Positions 33,393 to 39,238 of a stretch of DNA of 39,238 nt are shown piece after piece. Made by a program: the position numbers and the translations under genes. The first letter of the stretch is position 1; every line of letters starts with the position of its first letter. Where the stretch lies: the NCBI GenBank assembly GCA_019162745.1, contig JAFLLC010000230.1, positions 1-39,238 of the forward strand. The letters run 5' to 3'. The notes under the pieces were generated by a model, which saw only the letters and a list, made by a program, of their open reading frames with translations, did not search any database and was not told the origin of the DNA. The DNA is from Deltaproteobacteria bacterium. Lineage in GTDB: Bacteria; Desulfobacterota; Desulfuromonadia; Geobacterales; Pseudopelobacteraceae.

Positions 33393-33421
33393 TTGACACG
33401 ATGGCACTCTTTCGGTACGTT
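33393..33421 (+). promoter_or_regulatory. Promoter of the rplM-rpsI operon
   Basis: A perfect TTGACA (33393-33398) and TACGTT (33416-33421) are separated by exactly 17 bases. Initiation near 33428 gives a leader of about 57 nt before rplM. It excludes the longer frames upstream of the L13 start from translation. Confidence 0.7.
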
Positions 33422-33484
33422 ACACCTCTTCAAAAAAATCATGGCCTGTATTATCTACAGGTTGTACTGCGGATGGGGAAATTT

Positions 33485-33913
33485 ATGAAAACAGAAGTAG
33501 CTAAAGCAGAAAATGTGAAACGTGACTGGTACATTGTTGATGCACAGGACGCTGTCCTTGGACGGCTTTCGACACAGATTGCAAGTGTGCTGCGCGGTAA
33601 AAACAAGGTTCTCTTCACACCCAGCGTTGATACCGGCGATTTTGTCATCGTCATAAACGCTGAAAAGATAGCCCTGACCGGCCGCAAGTTAGCTGACAAA
33701 ATCTATTACAGCCACTCCGGTTATGTCGGTGGACTGAAAGAGATTTCGGCGGGTAAACTGCTTGAAAAGAAGCCTGAAGATCTTATCAAGAAAGCTGTCA
33801 AAGGGATGCTCCCCAAGAATAAACTTGCAAGCGCCATGCTCAGCAAGCTTAAAATCTATGCGGGACCAAGCCATCCACATGCTGCCCAGCAGCCCAAGAA
33901 CCTGGCATTTTAA
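33485..33913 (+). CDS. rplM: Ribosomal protein L13
   Basis: L13 is a primary-binding protein of the 50S subunit. From the ATG at 33485 the product has 142 residues, the normal length. It has [85 protein letters not shown] and the ending [11 protein letters not shown]. The frame is open 43 codons further upstream, but that part lies over the promoter and is not protein. The ribosome-binding site is GGGGAA just before the ATG. rpsI follows after 21 nt, the universal rplM-rpsI pairing. Confidence 0.98.
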   Translation: MKTEVAKAENVKRDWYIVDAQDAVLGRLSTQIASVLRGKNKVLFTPSVDTGDFVIVINAEKIALTGRKLADKIYYSHSGYVGGLKEISAGKLLEKKPEDLIKKAVKGMLPKNKLASAMLSKLKIYAGPSHPHAAQQPKNLAF

Positions 33914-33934
33914 TACTTTTAAGGAGAAAATGAT

Positions 33935-34327
33935 ATGGCAGCAGTCAGTTTTTATGGAACAGGCAAGCGCAAGACTTCAATTGCCCGTGTATGGCTTAAA
34001 CCTGGTGTAGGTACTTTTACCGTCAACCACAAAACTCTGGATGAATACTTCGGTCGCGAAACCTCCAAGATGGTTGTTCGTCAGCCGTTTGAACTGGTTG
34101 AAAAAGTCGGCATTTTTGATGTCTTCGTTACTGTTTCCGGTGGCGGCGATACCGGTCAGGCCGGCGCCATCAAGCACGGCATCACCAAAGCTCTGCTTTT
34201 GCATGAGCCGGAACTGCGCGGCGTACTCAAAAAAGCCGGTTTCATCACCCGTGATTCACGCATAAAAGAGCGTAAAAAATACGGCAGAAAAGGTGCCCGT
34301 GCCCGCTTCCAGTTCTCCAAGCGTTAA
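33935..34327 (+). CDS. rpsI: Ribosomal protein S9
   Basis: S9 is a 30S-head protein whose C-terminal Lys-Arg tail reaches the P-site tRNA. The 130-residue product shows [19 protein letters not shown], the central [19 protein letters not shown] and the C-terminal [26 protein letters not shown]. The length is typical. AAGGAG eight bases upstream supports the start. It is the second gene of the rplM-rpsI operon, which ends at the hairpin after 34356. Confidence 0.98.
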   Translation: MAAVSFYGTGKRKTSIARVWLKPGVGTFTVNHKTLDEYFGRETSKMVVRQPFELVEKVGIFDVFVTVSGGGDTGQAGAIKHGITKALLLHEPELRGVLKKAGFITRDSRIKERKKYGRKGARARFQFSKR

Positions 34328-34355
34328 TCGTTGGATTAGATCATACAGTCGTATC

Positions 34356-34390
34356 AAATGGGGAGATCCGCAAGGGTTTCCCCATTTTTG
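34356..34390 (+). terminator. Intrinsic terminator after rpsI
   Basis: A nine-base perfect stem, AAATGGGGA (34356-34364) with TCCCCATTT (34379-34387), and a 14-base loop lead into a T-run (34385-34389). It separates the ribosomal protein operon from the zinc-ribbon genes. Confidence 0.88.
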
Positions 34391-34463
34391 TTAAATAGTT
34401 GAAATGTAGTAAAATTGCAAAGTTATCCACGCAGTCATTTATGCGACAAGGAGTCCCCTACAG

Positions 34464-35036
34464 ATGATTTGCCCTTACTGTAAAGAAACTGTTCAGGATG
34501 GTGCGACGAAATGCCGCTACTGCGGTTCAATGATCAATCTCAATCCTGCCAATACCATTAACATTGACACCATCAGCAGTGATGAAATCCGCGCGTTTGT
34601 AGGGGCTAATGCCGGCTACTACATCCAAAGTTTCTCAAAGTTTACGATAGCAGGTAGAGAGAAGTTCTGTGTGACCTGGAACTGGTCCTGTTTTGCTTTC
34701 ACTTTCCTCTGGCTGCTGTACAGGAAGATGTATGCATCAGCTTTTATAACTTTTGTTGTCTTCTGTATTCCGGGAGTCAATATCATTCTGCATATCGGGA
34801 TTGGAATGATCGGCAACTATCTGTACTACAGGCAGGTAAAAGGGAAAATTATTGAGATAAGAGCGACACAATCAGCGCAGAACTTTTATCCCCTGCTGGA
34901 GGAAATGGGTGGGGTGAATAAGTGGGTTATCTCCACAGGTGTCATCATGGGCATAATCATTGCGATCCTGTTTGTTTTATTTTTCTCCACAATGATCGCC
35001 TTCATGGGAGAGCATATCTCAAGGATAACGATATGA
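34464..35036 (+). CDS. Zinc-ribbon membrane protein, DUF2628-like
   Basis: The 190-residue protein starts with a two-CxxC zinc ribbon (CPYCKETVQDGATKCRYCGS, residues 3-22). A region with WNWSCFAFTFLWLLYRKMYASAFITFVVF, typical of DUF2628 membrane proteins, follows. Two hydrophobic stretches lie at about 75-120 and one near the C-terminus (about 152-178). Zinc-ribbon plus DUF2628 proteins are common in bacteria but have no known function. AAGGAG upstream supports the ATG. The following methyltransferase, which also carries zinc-binding cysteines, starts shortly after, so the pair is probably co-transcribed. The gene follows the rpsI terminator and must have its own promoter, which I could not place. 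Confidence 0.75.
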   Translation: MICPYCKETVQDGATKCRYCGSMINLNPANTINIDTISSDEIRAFVGANAGYYIQSFSKFTIAGREKFCVTWNWSCFAFTFLWLLYRKMYASAFITFVVFCIPGVNIILHIGIGMIGNYLYYRQVKGKIIEIRATQSAQNFYPLLEEMGGVNKWVISTGVIMGIIIAILFVLFFSTMIAFMGEHISRITI

Positions 35037-35069
35037 TGTTTTAACATAATGCCCGTCCTGGAGAAGAAT

Positions 35070-35876
35070 GTGTACGATTTCAACCGCTGCAAGCTCTGTG
35101 CAAAAAATACCGCCGTACCGACGTACAAGCTGAAAAACACAACTATTTATGTGTGTGCAGCGTGCGGGTTTCATTTTATCAATCATCTGGACACAATGCC
35201 GTCCAACAACCAAAGCGGAGAGGACCGGATTCTCGACCGGAAATCATACGACTATATTGAAGGGAAGCTCATCGCAAACGGAAAAGAGCTTGCAGAAAAA
35301 CTGTGTCTCGTTAAGAAACATCACCCTTTGCATCAGTCACACAGTCTTGACATCGGTGCCGGCGCTGGACTCTTCAGCCACCTTATGGCCGAAGAGGGGG
35401 CCCTGGTTCATGGTATTGAACCACAAAAAATCTTCCGCGAGTTTGCCCTGAAAAAATATGGCATCAGTTTAACCGGGGAGACGGTTGAAGATAGTTATTG
35501 GCAGCAAGGCTTTGCCGGTTTTTTTGATGTTGTCACCCTCTGGGACGTCCTTGAACATGTCAATTTCCCTGCAGAGACACTGGCTCAGCTCTATAACGTG
35601 ACGAAGGAGGGTGGGTGGCTGTTTCTCGACACTCCCCGCCGGGACTCGTTTTTTTACAAGATGGGAGAATGGTCGTATCGGTTCAGCAGCGGCTCAAACC
35701 GGTCAATTTTTGAATCCATATATTCTTCGCAGCCGTTCCGGCACAAACAGTTGTTCACCCTTAACCAGTTGACTCAACTCGTAGAGAAAGTCGGGTTTTC
35801 CGTTATTAGTATGAATGCTTCATTTTTCAAACCGCAGAACAAGATGATACTTGTGTGCCGGAAACCGTTGATGTAG
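35070..35876 (+). CDS. SAM-dependent methyltransferase with N-terminal zinc ribbon
   Basis: This protein of about 268 residues begins with two cysteine pairs (CKLC and CAAC, about 28 residues apart) forming a likely zinc ribbon. A class I methyltransferase domain follows, with SAM motif [20 protein letters not shown], an acidic residue in VHGIEP, and [16 protein letters not shown]. The architecture (Methyltransf_23 type) is shared with enzymes acting on sugars, lipids or polyketides; the substrate is unknown. An ATG at 35049 has no ribosome-binding site, whereas a GTG at 35070 has GGAG six bases upstream, so I prefer the GTG. The first cysteine pair is kept either way. It follows the zinc-ribbon membrane gene. 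Confidence 0.8.
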   Translation: MYDFNRCKLCAKNTAVPTYKLKNTTIYVCAACGFHFINHLDTMPSNNQSGEDRILDRKSYDYIEGKLIANGKELAEKLCLVKKHHPLHQSHSLDIGAGAGLFSHLMAEEGALVHGIEPQKIFREFALKKYGISLTGETVEDSYWQQGFAGFFDVVTLWDVLEHVNFPAETLAQLYNVTKEGGWLFLDTPRRDSFFYKMGEWSYRFSSGSNRSIFESIYSSQPFRHKQLFTLNQLTQLVEKVGFSVISMNASFFKPQNKMILVCRKPLM

Positions 35877-35934
35877 GGTCAACTGCTCTCAGCCGGCCTT
35901 ACCTTTTTCATTTTTATTTAAAGGAGTCATATCA

Positions 35935-36975
35935 ATGTTGAAGATCGCTATTGTAGGTGCCAGCGGCTACACCGGACTGGAGTTGATCCGTATCCTCCAT
36001 TGCCATCCGGAGGTGATGGTGACCTGTCTTACCTCCGAGCAGAGCGCCGGCAAGCGTATATCCGAGGTGTTTCCGACCCTGAGAGGGCGCTGTGATATCG
36101 TGCTGGAAAACCTGGAGCCGGTGCGGGTTGCCGAAAAAGCGGATCTTATATTCACCGCTCTCCCGCATAAAGCGGCGATGGAGGTTGTGCCGACCTTTCT
36201 CGAACTGGGTAAAAAGGTCATCGATCTGTCGGCTGATTACCGTCTTTCCGATCCGGCGGTGTACGGAGAATGGTACGAGCCGCATCTCAATCCTGACAAC
36301 CTGAAGAAAGCTGTCTACGGGTTGCCGGAACTCAGGCGGGAGAGGATCAAGGGGGCAAAGCTGGTCGCGAACCCGGGCTGCTATCCCACCAGCATCATCC
36401 TCGCTTTGGCGCCGCTGCTGAAGGGCGGGTTGATCGACCCGTCAAGTATAATTGCCGACTCAGCTTCCGGCGTCACCGGTGCCGGCCGCTCCGCCAAGGT
36501 AGACAGCCTCTACTGCGAGGTGAACGAGGGGTTCAGGGCGTACGGCGTCGGTGGAATCCACCGGCATATCCCGGAAATTGAACAGGAACTTTCCCTCCTG
36601 GCGGGGGAACCATTGAAAATTACCTTCACTCCGCATCTGGTGCCGATGGACAGGGGCATTCTTTCAACGGTCTACGCCGCACCGGAAAAGGCGGTCAGCA
36701 ACGAAGCGCTCGCGGCTTTGTACCGGAAATTCTATGGCGGCGAGCCATTCGTGCGGGTCCTCACGAACGGTAATCTCCCCTCCACCGCGTACGTGCGCGG
36801 CTCCAACTTCTGTGACATCGCTCCCCTGGTTGATCCCCGCACCGGCCGGATCATAATCGTATCGGCAATCGACAACCTCGTAAAAGGGGCTTCCGGCCAG
36901 GCGGTGCAGAATATGAACCTGCTCTGCGGATTCCCTGAAACATCCGGGCTGGAAGGTCTGGCAATTTTCCCCTGA
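35935..36975 (+). CDS. argC: N-acetyl-gamma-glutamyl-phosphate reductase ArgC
   Basis: ArgC reduces N-acetylglutamyl phosphate with NADPH in arginine synthesis. The 346-residue protein has the nucleotide-binding [14 protein letters not shown] (8-21) and the catalytic cysteine in [15 protein letters not shown] (Cys149). [41 protein letters not shown] for substrate binding and the ending [19 protein letters not shown] are also present. AAAGGAG upstream supports the ATG. The ygiQ gene starts 3 nt after the stop, so the two are coupled. No other arg gene is adjacent. Confidence 0.97.
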   Translation: MLKIAIVGASGYTGLELIRILHCHPEVMVTCLTSEQSAGKRISEVFPTLRGRCDIVLENLEPVRVAEKADLIFTALPHKAAMEVVPTFLELGKKVIDLSADYRLSDPAVYGEWYEPHLNPDNLKKAVYGLPELRRERIKGAKLVANPGCYPTSIILALAPLLKGGLIDPSSIIADSASGVTGAGRSAKVDSLYCEVNEGFRAYGVGGIHRHIPEIEQELSLLAGEPLKITFTPHLVPMDRGILSTVYAAPEKAVSNEALAALYRKFYGGEPFVRVLTNGNLPSTAYVRGSNFCDIAPLVDPRTGRIIIVSAIDNLVKGASGQAVQNMNLLCGFPETSGLEGLAIFP

Positions 36976-36978
36976 CCT

Positions 36979-38799
36979 ATGCCATTTATTCCAACAACAG
37001 AGGAAGAAGCACGGCAGCGGGGGTGGAGCGAGTTCGACGTCATCTTCGTCAGCGGTGACGCTTATATTGATCATCCCGCTTTCGGCGTGCCGCTGTTGGC
37101 CCGCTGGCTTGAATCCCACGGTTTCCGGGTCGGCATCATCGCCCAGCCGGACTGGCGCTCGAAAGAGCCGTTCATGACCCTTGGGCGCCCCCGGTTCTTC
37201 TTCGCCGTTGCGGCCGGCGCCATGGACTCGATGGTGGCCCACTACACTCCCGCCCGCAAACTGCGGCGCGATGATGCCTACACACCCGGCAACCGCCACG
37301 GCGCCCGCCCCAATCGTGCCACGACCGTCTATACCTCGCGTCTGAAGGAAGCGTTCAAGGACGTCCCGGTCGTGATTGGCGGCATCGAGGCGTCGCTGCG
37401 CCGTTTTGCTCACTATGACTTCTGGGAAAACAAGGTGCGTCGCTCGGTCCTGTTTGATGCCAAAGCGGATCTGCTGATCTACGGCATGGCCGAACGTCCG
37501 ATTCTGGAGTTGGCAGAGCGGATGAGAGGCGGTGAACCGCTCGGTGAGATCCGCGACCTGCGGGGCACGGCATACCGTTGCAGCGGGCTTGGTGAAGCAC
37601 CAGGTATTGAAATACCTTCCTATGAGGAGATACTTGCCTCCAGGGAAAAATTTGCCGAAGCCTTCCGCCTGGCGTACCTCCAGCAGAATCCCTGGTCGGC
37701 CTGGATCGTGAGCCAGAGGCACGGCAATCAGCTGCTTGTCTGTAATCCTCCGGCGCTCCCGCTGACAGAAGCCGAGATGGACGCCGTTTATGACCTGCCG
37801 TTTGAAAAGGGCCCGCATCCGTCGTACCATGAAACAATCCCTGCCTGGGAGCAGATCAAAACTTCCGTCACCACCCATCGCGGCTGTTTCGGCGGCTGCG
37901 CGTTCTGCGCCATTACGATGCATCAGGGTAAAGTGGTCCAGTCCCGCAGCAAAAGCTCCATTATTGCGGAAATTTCGGCAATGACCCGAAAATCGTGGTT
38001 TCGCGGCAGCGTCAGCGATATCGGCGGACCGACCGCCAATATGTATGGTCTCGGCTGCGGCAACATGGACGCGATGAAAAAATGCCAGCGCGAAAGCTGC
38101 CTTTTCCCGGCTATCTGTCCAAACCTCCGTACCGGTGACAGTGCGGCGACCAGGCTGCTGCAGGCTGCCCGCTCTCTTGTTGGCGTAAAGCATACGGCGG
38201 TCTCCTCCGGGGTGCGTTATGATCTATTGGAGAGGCAGCCGGCCTATTTCAGCGAGCTGATCGGCCATCACGTCAGCGGCCTGCTTAAAATCGCTCCCGA
38301 GCATCTGGTTGACGGGGTAACGGAGATCATGCGCAAACCGGGGAAGAAAACATTTGAAACGTTCCTGTCACGGTTTCGGGAGGAAAGTGATCGGCTTGGC
38401 AAACGTCAGTTTATCGTGCCGTACCTTATCTCGGGGCATCCTGGCTGTACGCTGGCTGACATGCTTGAACTGGCATTGATCCTTAAAAAAATGGGGATGA
38501 AGGTGGAGCAGGTCCAGGACTTTACCCCCACTCCCGGTACGGTTGCCACCTGCATGTTTCACAGCGGCATCGACCCGATGAGCGGAAAGTCGGTCTATGT
38601 TGCGACAAGCGATCGTGAAAAGGGGCTGCAGAAGTCTCTGCTGCTCTGGCATCTGCCGGCAGAGCGGGGCAAGGTGCTGGAGGCCTTGAAGGAGTTGGGA
38701 CGCGAAGGAGATTCGTGGCTGCTCTGGGGCGCCGGAACCGGGAGCAATACGGGCTTTACGCCGGAGCGGAAGAAACTACCCGTAAAAAAAGCCCGCTGA
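36979..38799 (+). CDS. YgiQ-family radical SAM protein
   Basis: The 606-residue protein matches the YgiQ (UPF0313) family throughout: the N-terminal [18 protein letters not shown] region resembles a B12-binding-like fold, and [25 protein letters not shown] follows. The radical SAM motif is CFGGCAFC (Cys303, 307, 310) in [35 protein letters not shown] and [18 protein letters not shown] come later. The biochemical function of YgiQ is not established. It starts 3 nt after argC, and its stop codon lies inside the terminator stem. A long open frame on the opposite strand (36664-38193) is a codon-bias shadow of this gene. Confidence 0.92.
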   Translation: MPFIPTTEEEARQRGWSEFDVIFVSGDAYIDHPAFGVPLLARWLESHGFRVGIIAQPDWRSKEPFMTLGRPRFFFAVAAGAMDSMVAHYTPARKLRRDDAYTPGNRHGARPNRATTVYTSRLKEAFKDVPVVIGGIEASLRRFAHYDFWENKVRRSVLFDAKADLLIYGMAERPILELAERMRGGEPLGEIRDLRGTAYRCSGLGEAPGIEIPSYEEILASREKFAEAFRLAYLQQNPWSAWIVSQRHGNQLLVCNPPALPLTEAEMDAVYDLPFEKGPHPSYHETIPAWEQIKTSVTTHRGCFGGCAFCAITMHQGKVVQSRSKSSIIAEISAMTRKSWFRGSVSDIGGPTANMYGLGCGNMDAMKKCQRESCLFPAICPNLRTGDSAATRLLQAARSLVGVKHTAVSSGVRYDLLERQPAYFSELIGHHVSGLLKIAPEHLVDGVTEIMRKPGKKTFETFLSRFREESDRLGKRQFIVPYLISGHPGCTLADMLELALILKKMGMKVEQVQDFTPTPGTVATCMFHSGIDPMSGKSVYVATSDREKGLQKSLLLWHLPAERGKVLEALKELGREGDSWLLWGAGTGSNTGFTPERKKLPVKKAR

Positions 38800-38816
38800 C
38801 CTCAGCGGGCTTTAAA
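38788..38816. terminator. Bidirectional terminator between ygiQ and the cold-shock gene
   Basis: AAAGCCCGCTGA (38788-38799) pairs with TCAGCGGGCTTT (38802-38813), with poly-A before and TTT after. It ends ygiQ on the plus strand and the convergent cold-shock gene on the minus strand. The ygiQ TGA forms part of the upstream arm. Confidence 0.85.
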
Positions 38817-38841
38817 AATATCATAAGATGTCAGGCTGAAA

Positions 38842-39042
38842 TTACCTCTTGACTACGTTAGCGGCCTGCAGCCCTTTCGGACCCTGGGTGATTTCAAAGG
38901 TTACTTCATCGCCCTCTGCAAGCGATTTGAAACCGTCACCGCCAATTGCGGAGAAATGGACAAAAACGTCCTCTCCCCCTTCCTGCTCGATAAAGCCGAA
39001 ACCTTTTGTGTCGTTAAACCATTTAACTTTGCCCTGTGCCAT
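38842..39042 (-). CDS. CspA-family cold-shock protein
   Basis: This 66-residue single cold-shock domain has both nucleic-acid-binding motifs, KGFGFIEQ (RNP1) and VFVHFSAI (RNP2), and the usual opening [13 protein letters not shown]. It binds single-stranded RNA and DNA and acts as an RNA chaperone. GGAGG seven bases upstream supports the ATG. The nearest credible promoter is about 150 bp upstream, so the message has a long leader, as is known for cspA-type genes. Whether this copy is cold-induced or constitutive cannot be told from the sequence. Confidence 0.97.
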   Translation of the reverse strand: MAQGKVKWFNDTKGFGFIEQEGGEDVFVHFSAIGGDGFKSLAEGDEVTFEITQGPKGLQAANVVKR

Positions 39043-39238
39043 TTCCTGCCTCCTTTTTTGTCCGGTCCTGCGCCGGAACGTTTGGTTACCGCTAAAATTT
39101 CAGGAGTCTGATGCAGGAAAAGCGCAAAGCCTGGTCAAACGTGCTACTTGCAACGTTCTGCAAAAACTTCCGAAACTGCGAGCCCGAGTCGTTTATCACA
39201 GCCGCAAAGCGGGTGTCAAGATAATTCACGCCAATTAG
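39043..39238 (-). promoter_or_regulatory. Cold-shock gene promoter and long 5' leader
   Basis: On the minus strand TTGACA (39219-39214) is followed after 16 bases by GATAAA (39197-39192), with TG just before it in an extended -10 arrangement. Initiation near 39185 gives a leader of about 143 nt. Long leaders of cspA-type genes fold differently at low temperature. No open reading frame of note lies in this stretch. Confidence 0.5.

Noticed and set aside
33356-33484. A 43-residue N-terminal extension of L13
   Set aside because: The region holds a strong TTGACA-17-TACGTT promoter, and L13 has its normal length from the ATG at 33485.
36664-38193. A 509-codon open frame on the minus strand
   Set aside because: It lies exactly opposite argC and ygiQ, which both have clear family motifs. 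The frame follows from GC-rich codon bias, and its translation shows no recognisable domain or start signal.
1-39238. A hidden defence island, prophage or biosynthetic cluster
   Set aside because: Nearly every open frame is accounted for by housekeeping, motility, signalling or respiration genes. I found no nuclease, toxin-antitoxin, integrase or synthase genes.

Overview
The window looks like a stretch of chromosome from a free-living, flagellated, Gram-negative anaerobe of the Geobacter group (Desulfuromonadia/Geobacterales). The strongest clue is a 92-residue secreted triheme cytochrome of the PpcA (cytochrome c7) type at 13.0-13.3 kb. Supporting clues are flbD-motA-motB, an orphan GspG pseudopilin, GatCAB, pyruvate phosphate dikinase, many two-component proteins including an NtrC-type regulator, and dispersed GC-rich palindromes that I remember from such genomes. 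The genus is an inference; I could run no search. About 37 protein genes fill the window. I saw no rRNA, tRNA, CRISPR array, prophage or transposase gene.

Layout. 0-0.65 kb: 3' part of a TtcA-like tRNA thiolase. 0.7-2.5 kb (-): flbD-motA-motB flagellar stator operon. 2.6-3.7 kb (-): a BioD-like/DRTGG ATPase. 3.95-6.8 kb (+): promoter, TPP riboswitch and intrinsic terminator controlling thiS-thiG-thiE, with a radical SAM gene (YhcC type) overlapping the end. 6.8-8.2 kb: gltX. 8.3-10.7 kb (-): hybrid histidine kinase with a periplasmic solute-binding sensor. 10.8-13.0 kb: uvrB carrying a palindromic repeat in frame. 13.0-14.1 kb: the triheme cytochrome (-) diverging from gspG (+), with a structured leader before gspG. 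14.3-16.9 kb: ppdK. 17.1-22.1 kb (-): cbiET, typA, and proA with a CoA-binding protein. 22.2-23.5 kb (+): an Omp85-like beta-barrel with a lipobox. 23.6-29.1 kb (-): probable operon lolA-yajQ-rimO-histidine kinase-NtrC regulator, with a second copy of the palindromic repeat between kinase and regulator. 29.3-33.3 kb (-): gatC-gatA-gatB followed at 3-nt spacings by a CheY-like receiver and an Hpt protein. 33.4-34.3 kb (+): rplM-rpsI. 34.5-35.9 kb (+): two zinc-ribbon proteins, one membrane-bound and one a methyltransferase. 35.9-38.8 kb (+): argC-ygiQ. 38.8-39.2 kb (-): a cold-shock protein with a long leader.

Most of the window is ordinary housekeeping sequence. I found no convincing new multi-gene defence or mobile system. 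The observations most worth following are: (1) a 105-bp double-palindrome element inside uvrB, read through in frame and adding about 40 residues, with a sister copy at 25.0 kb; (2) a structured, possibly ligand-binding leader before the orphan gspG; (3) a receiver/Hpt pair locked into the gatCAB operon; (4) a POTRA-less Omp85-type barrel with a lipoprotein signal and a promoter placed so that its mRNA may be leaderless.
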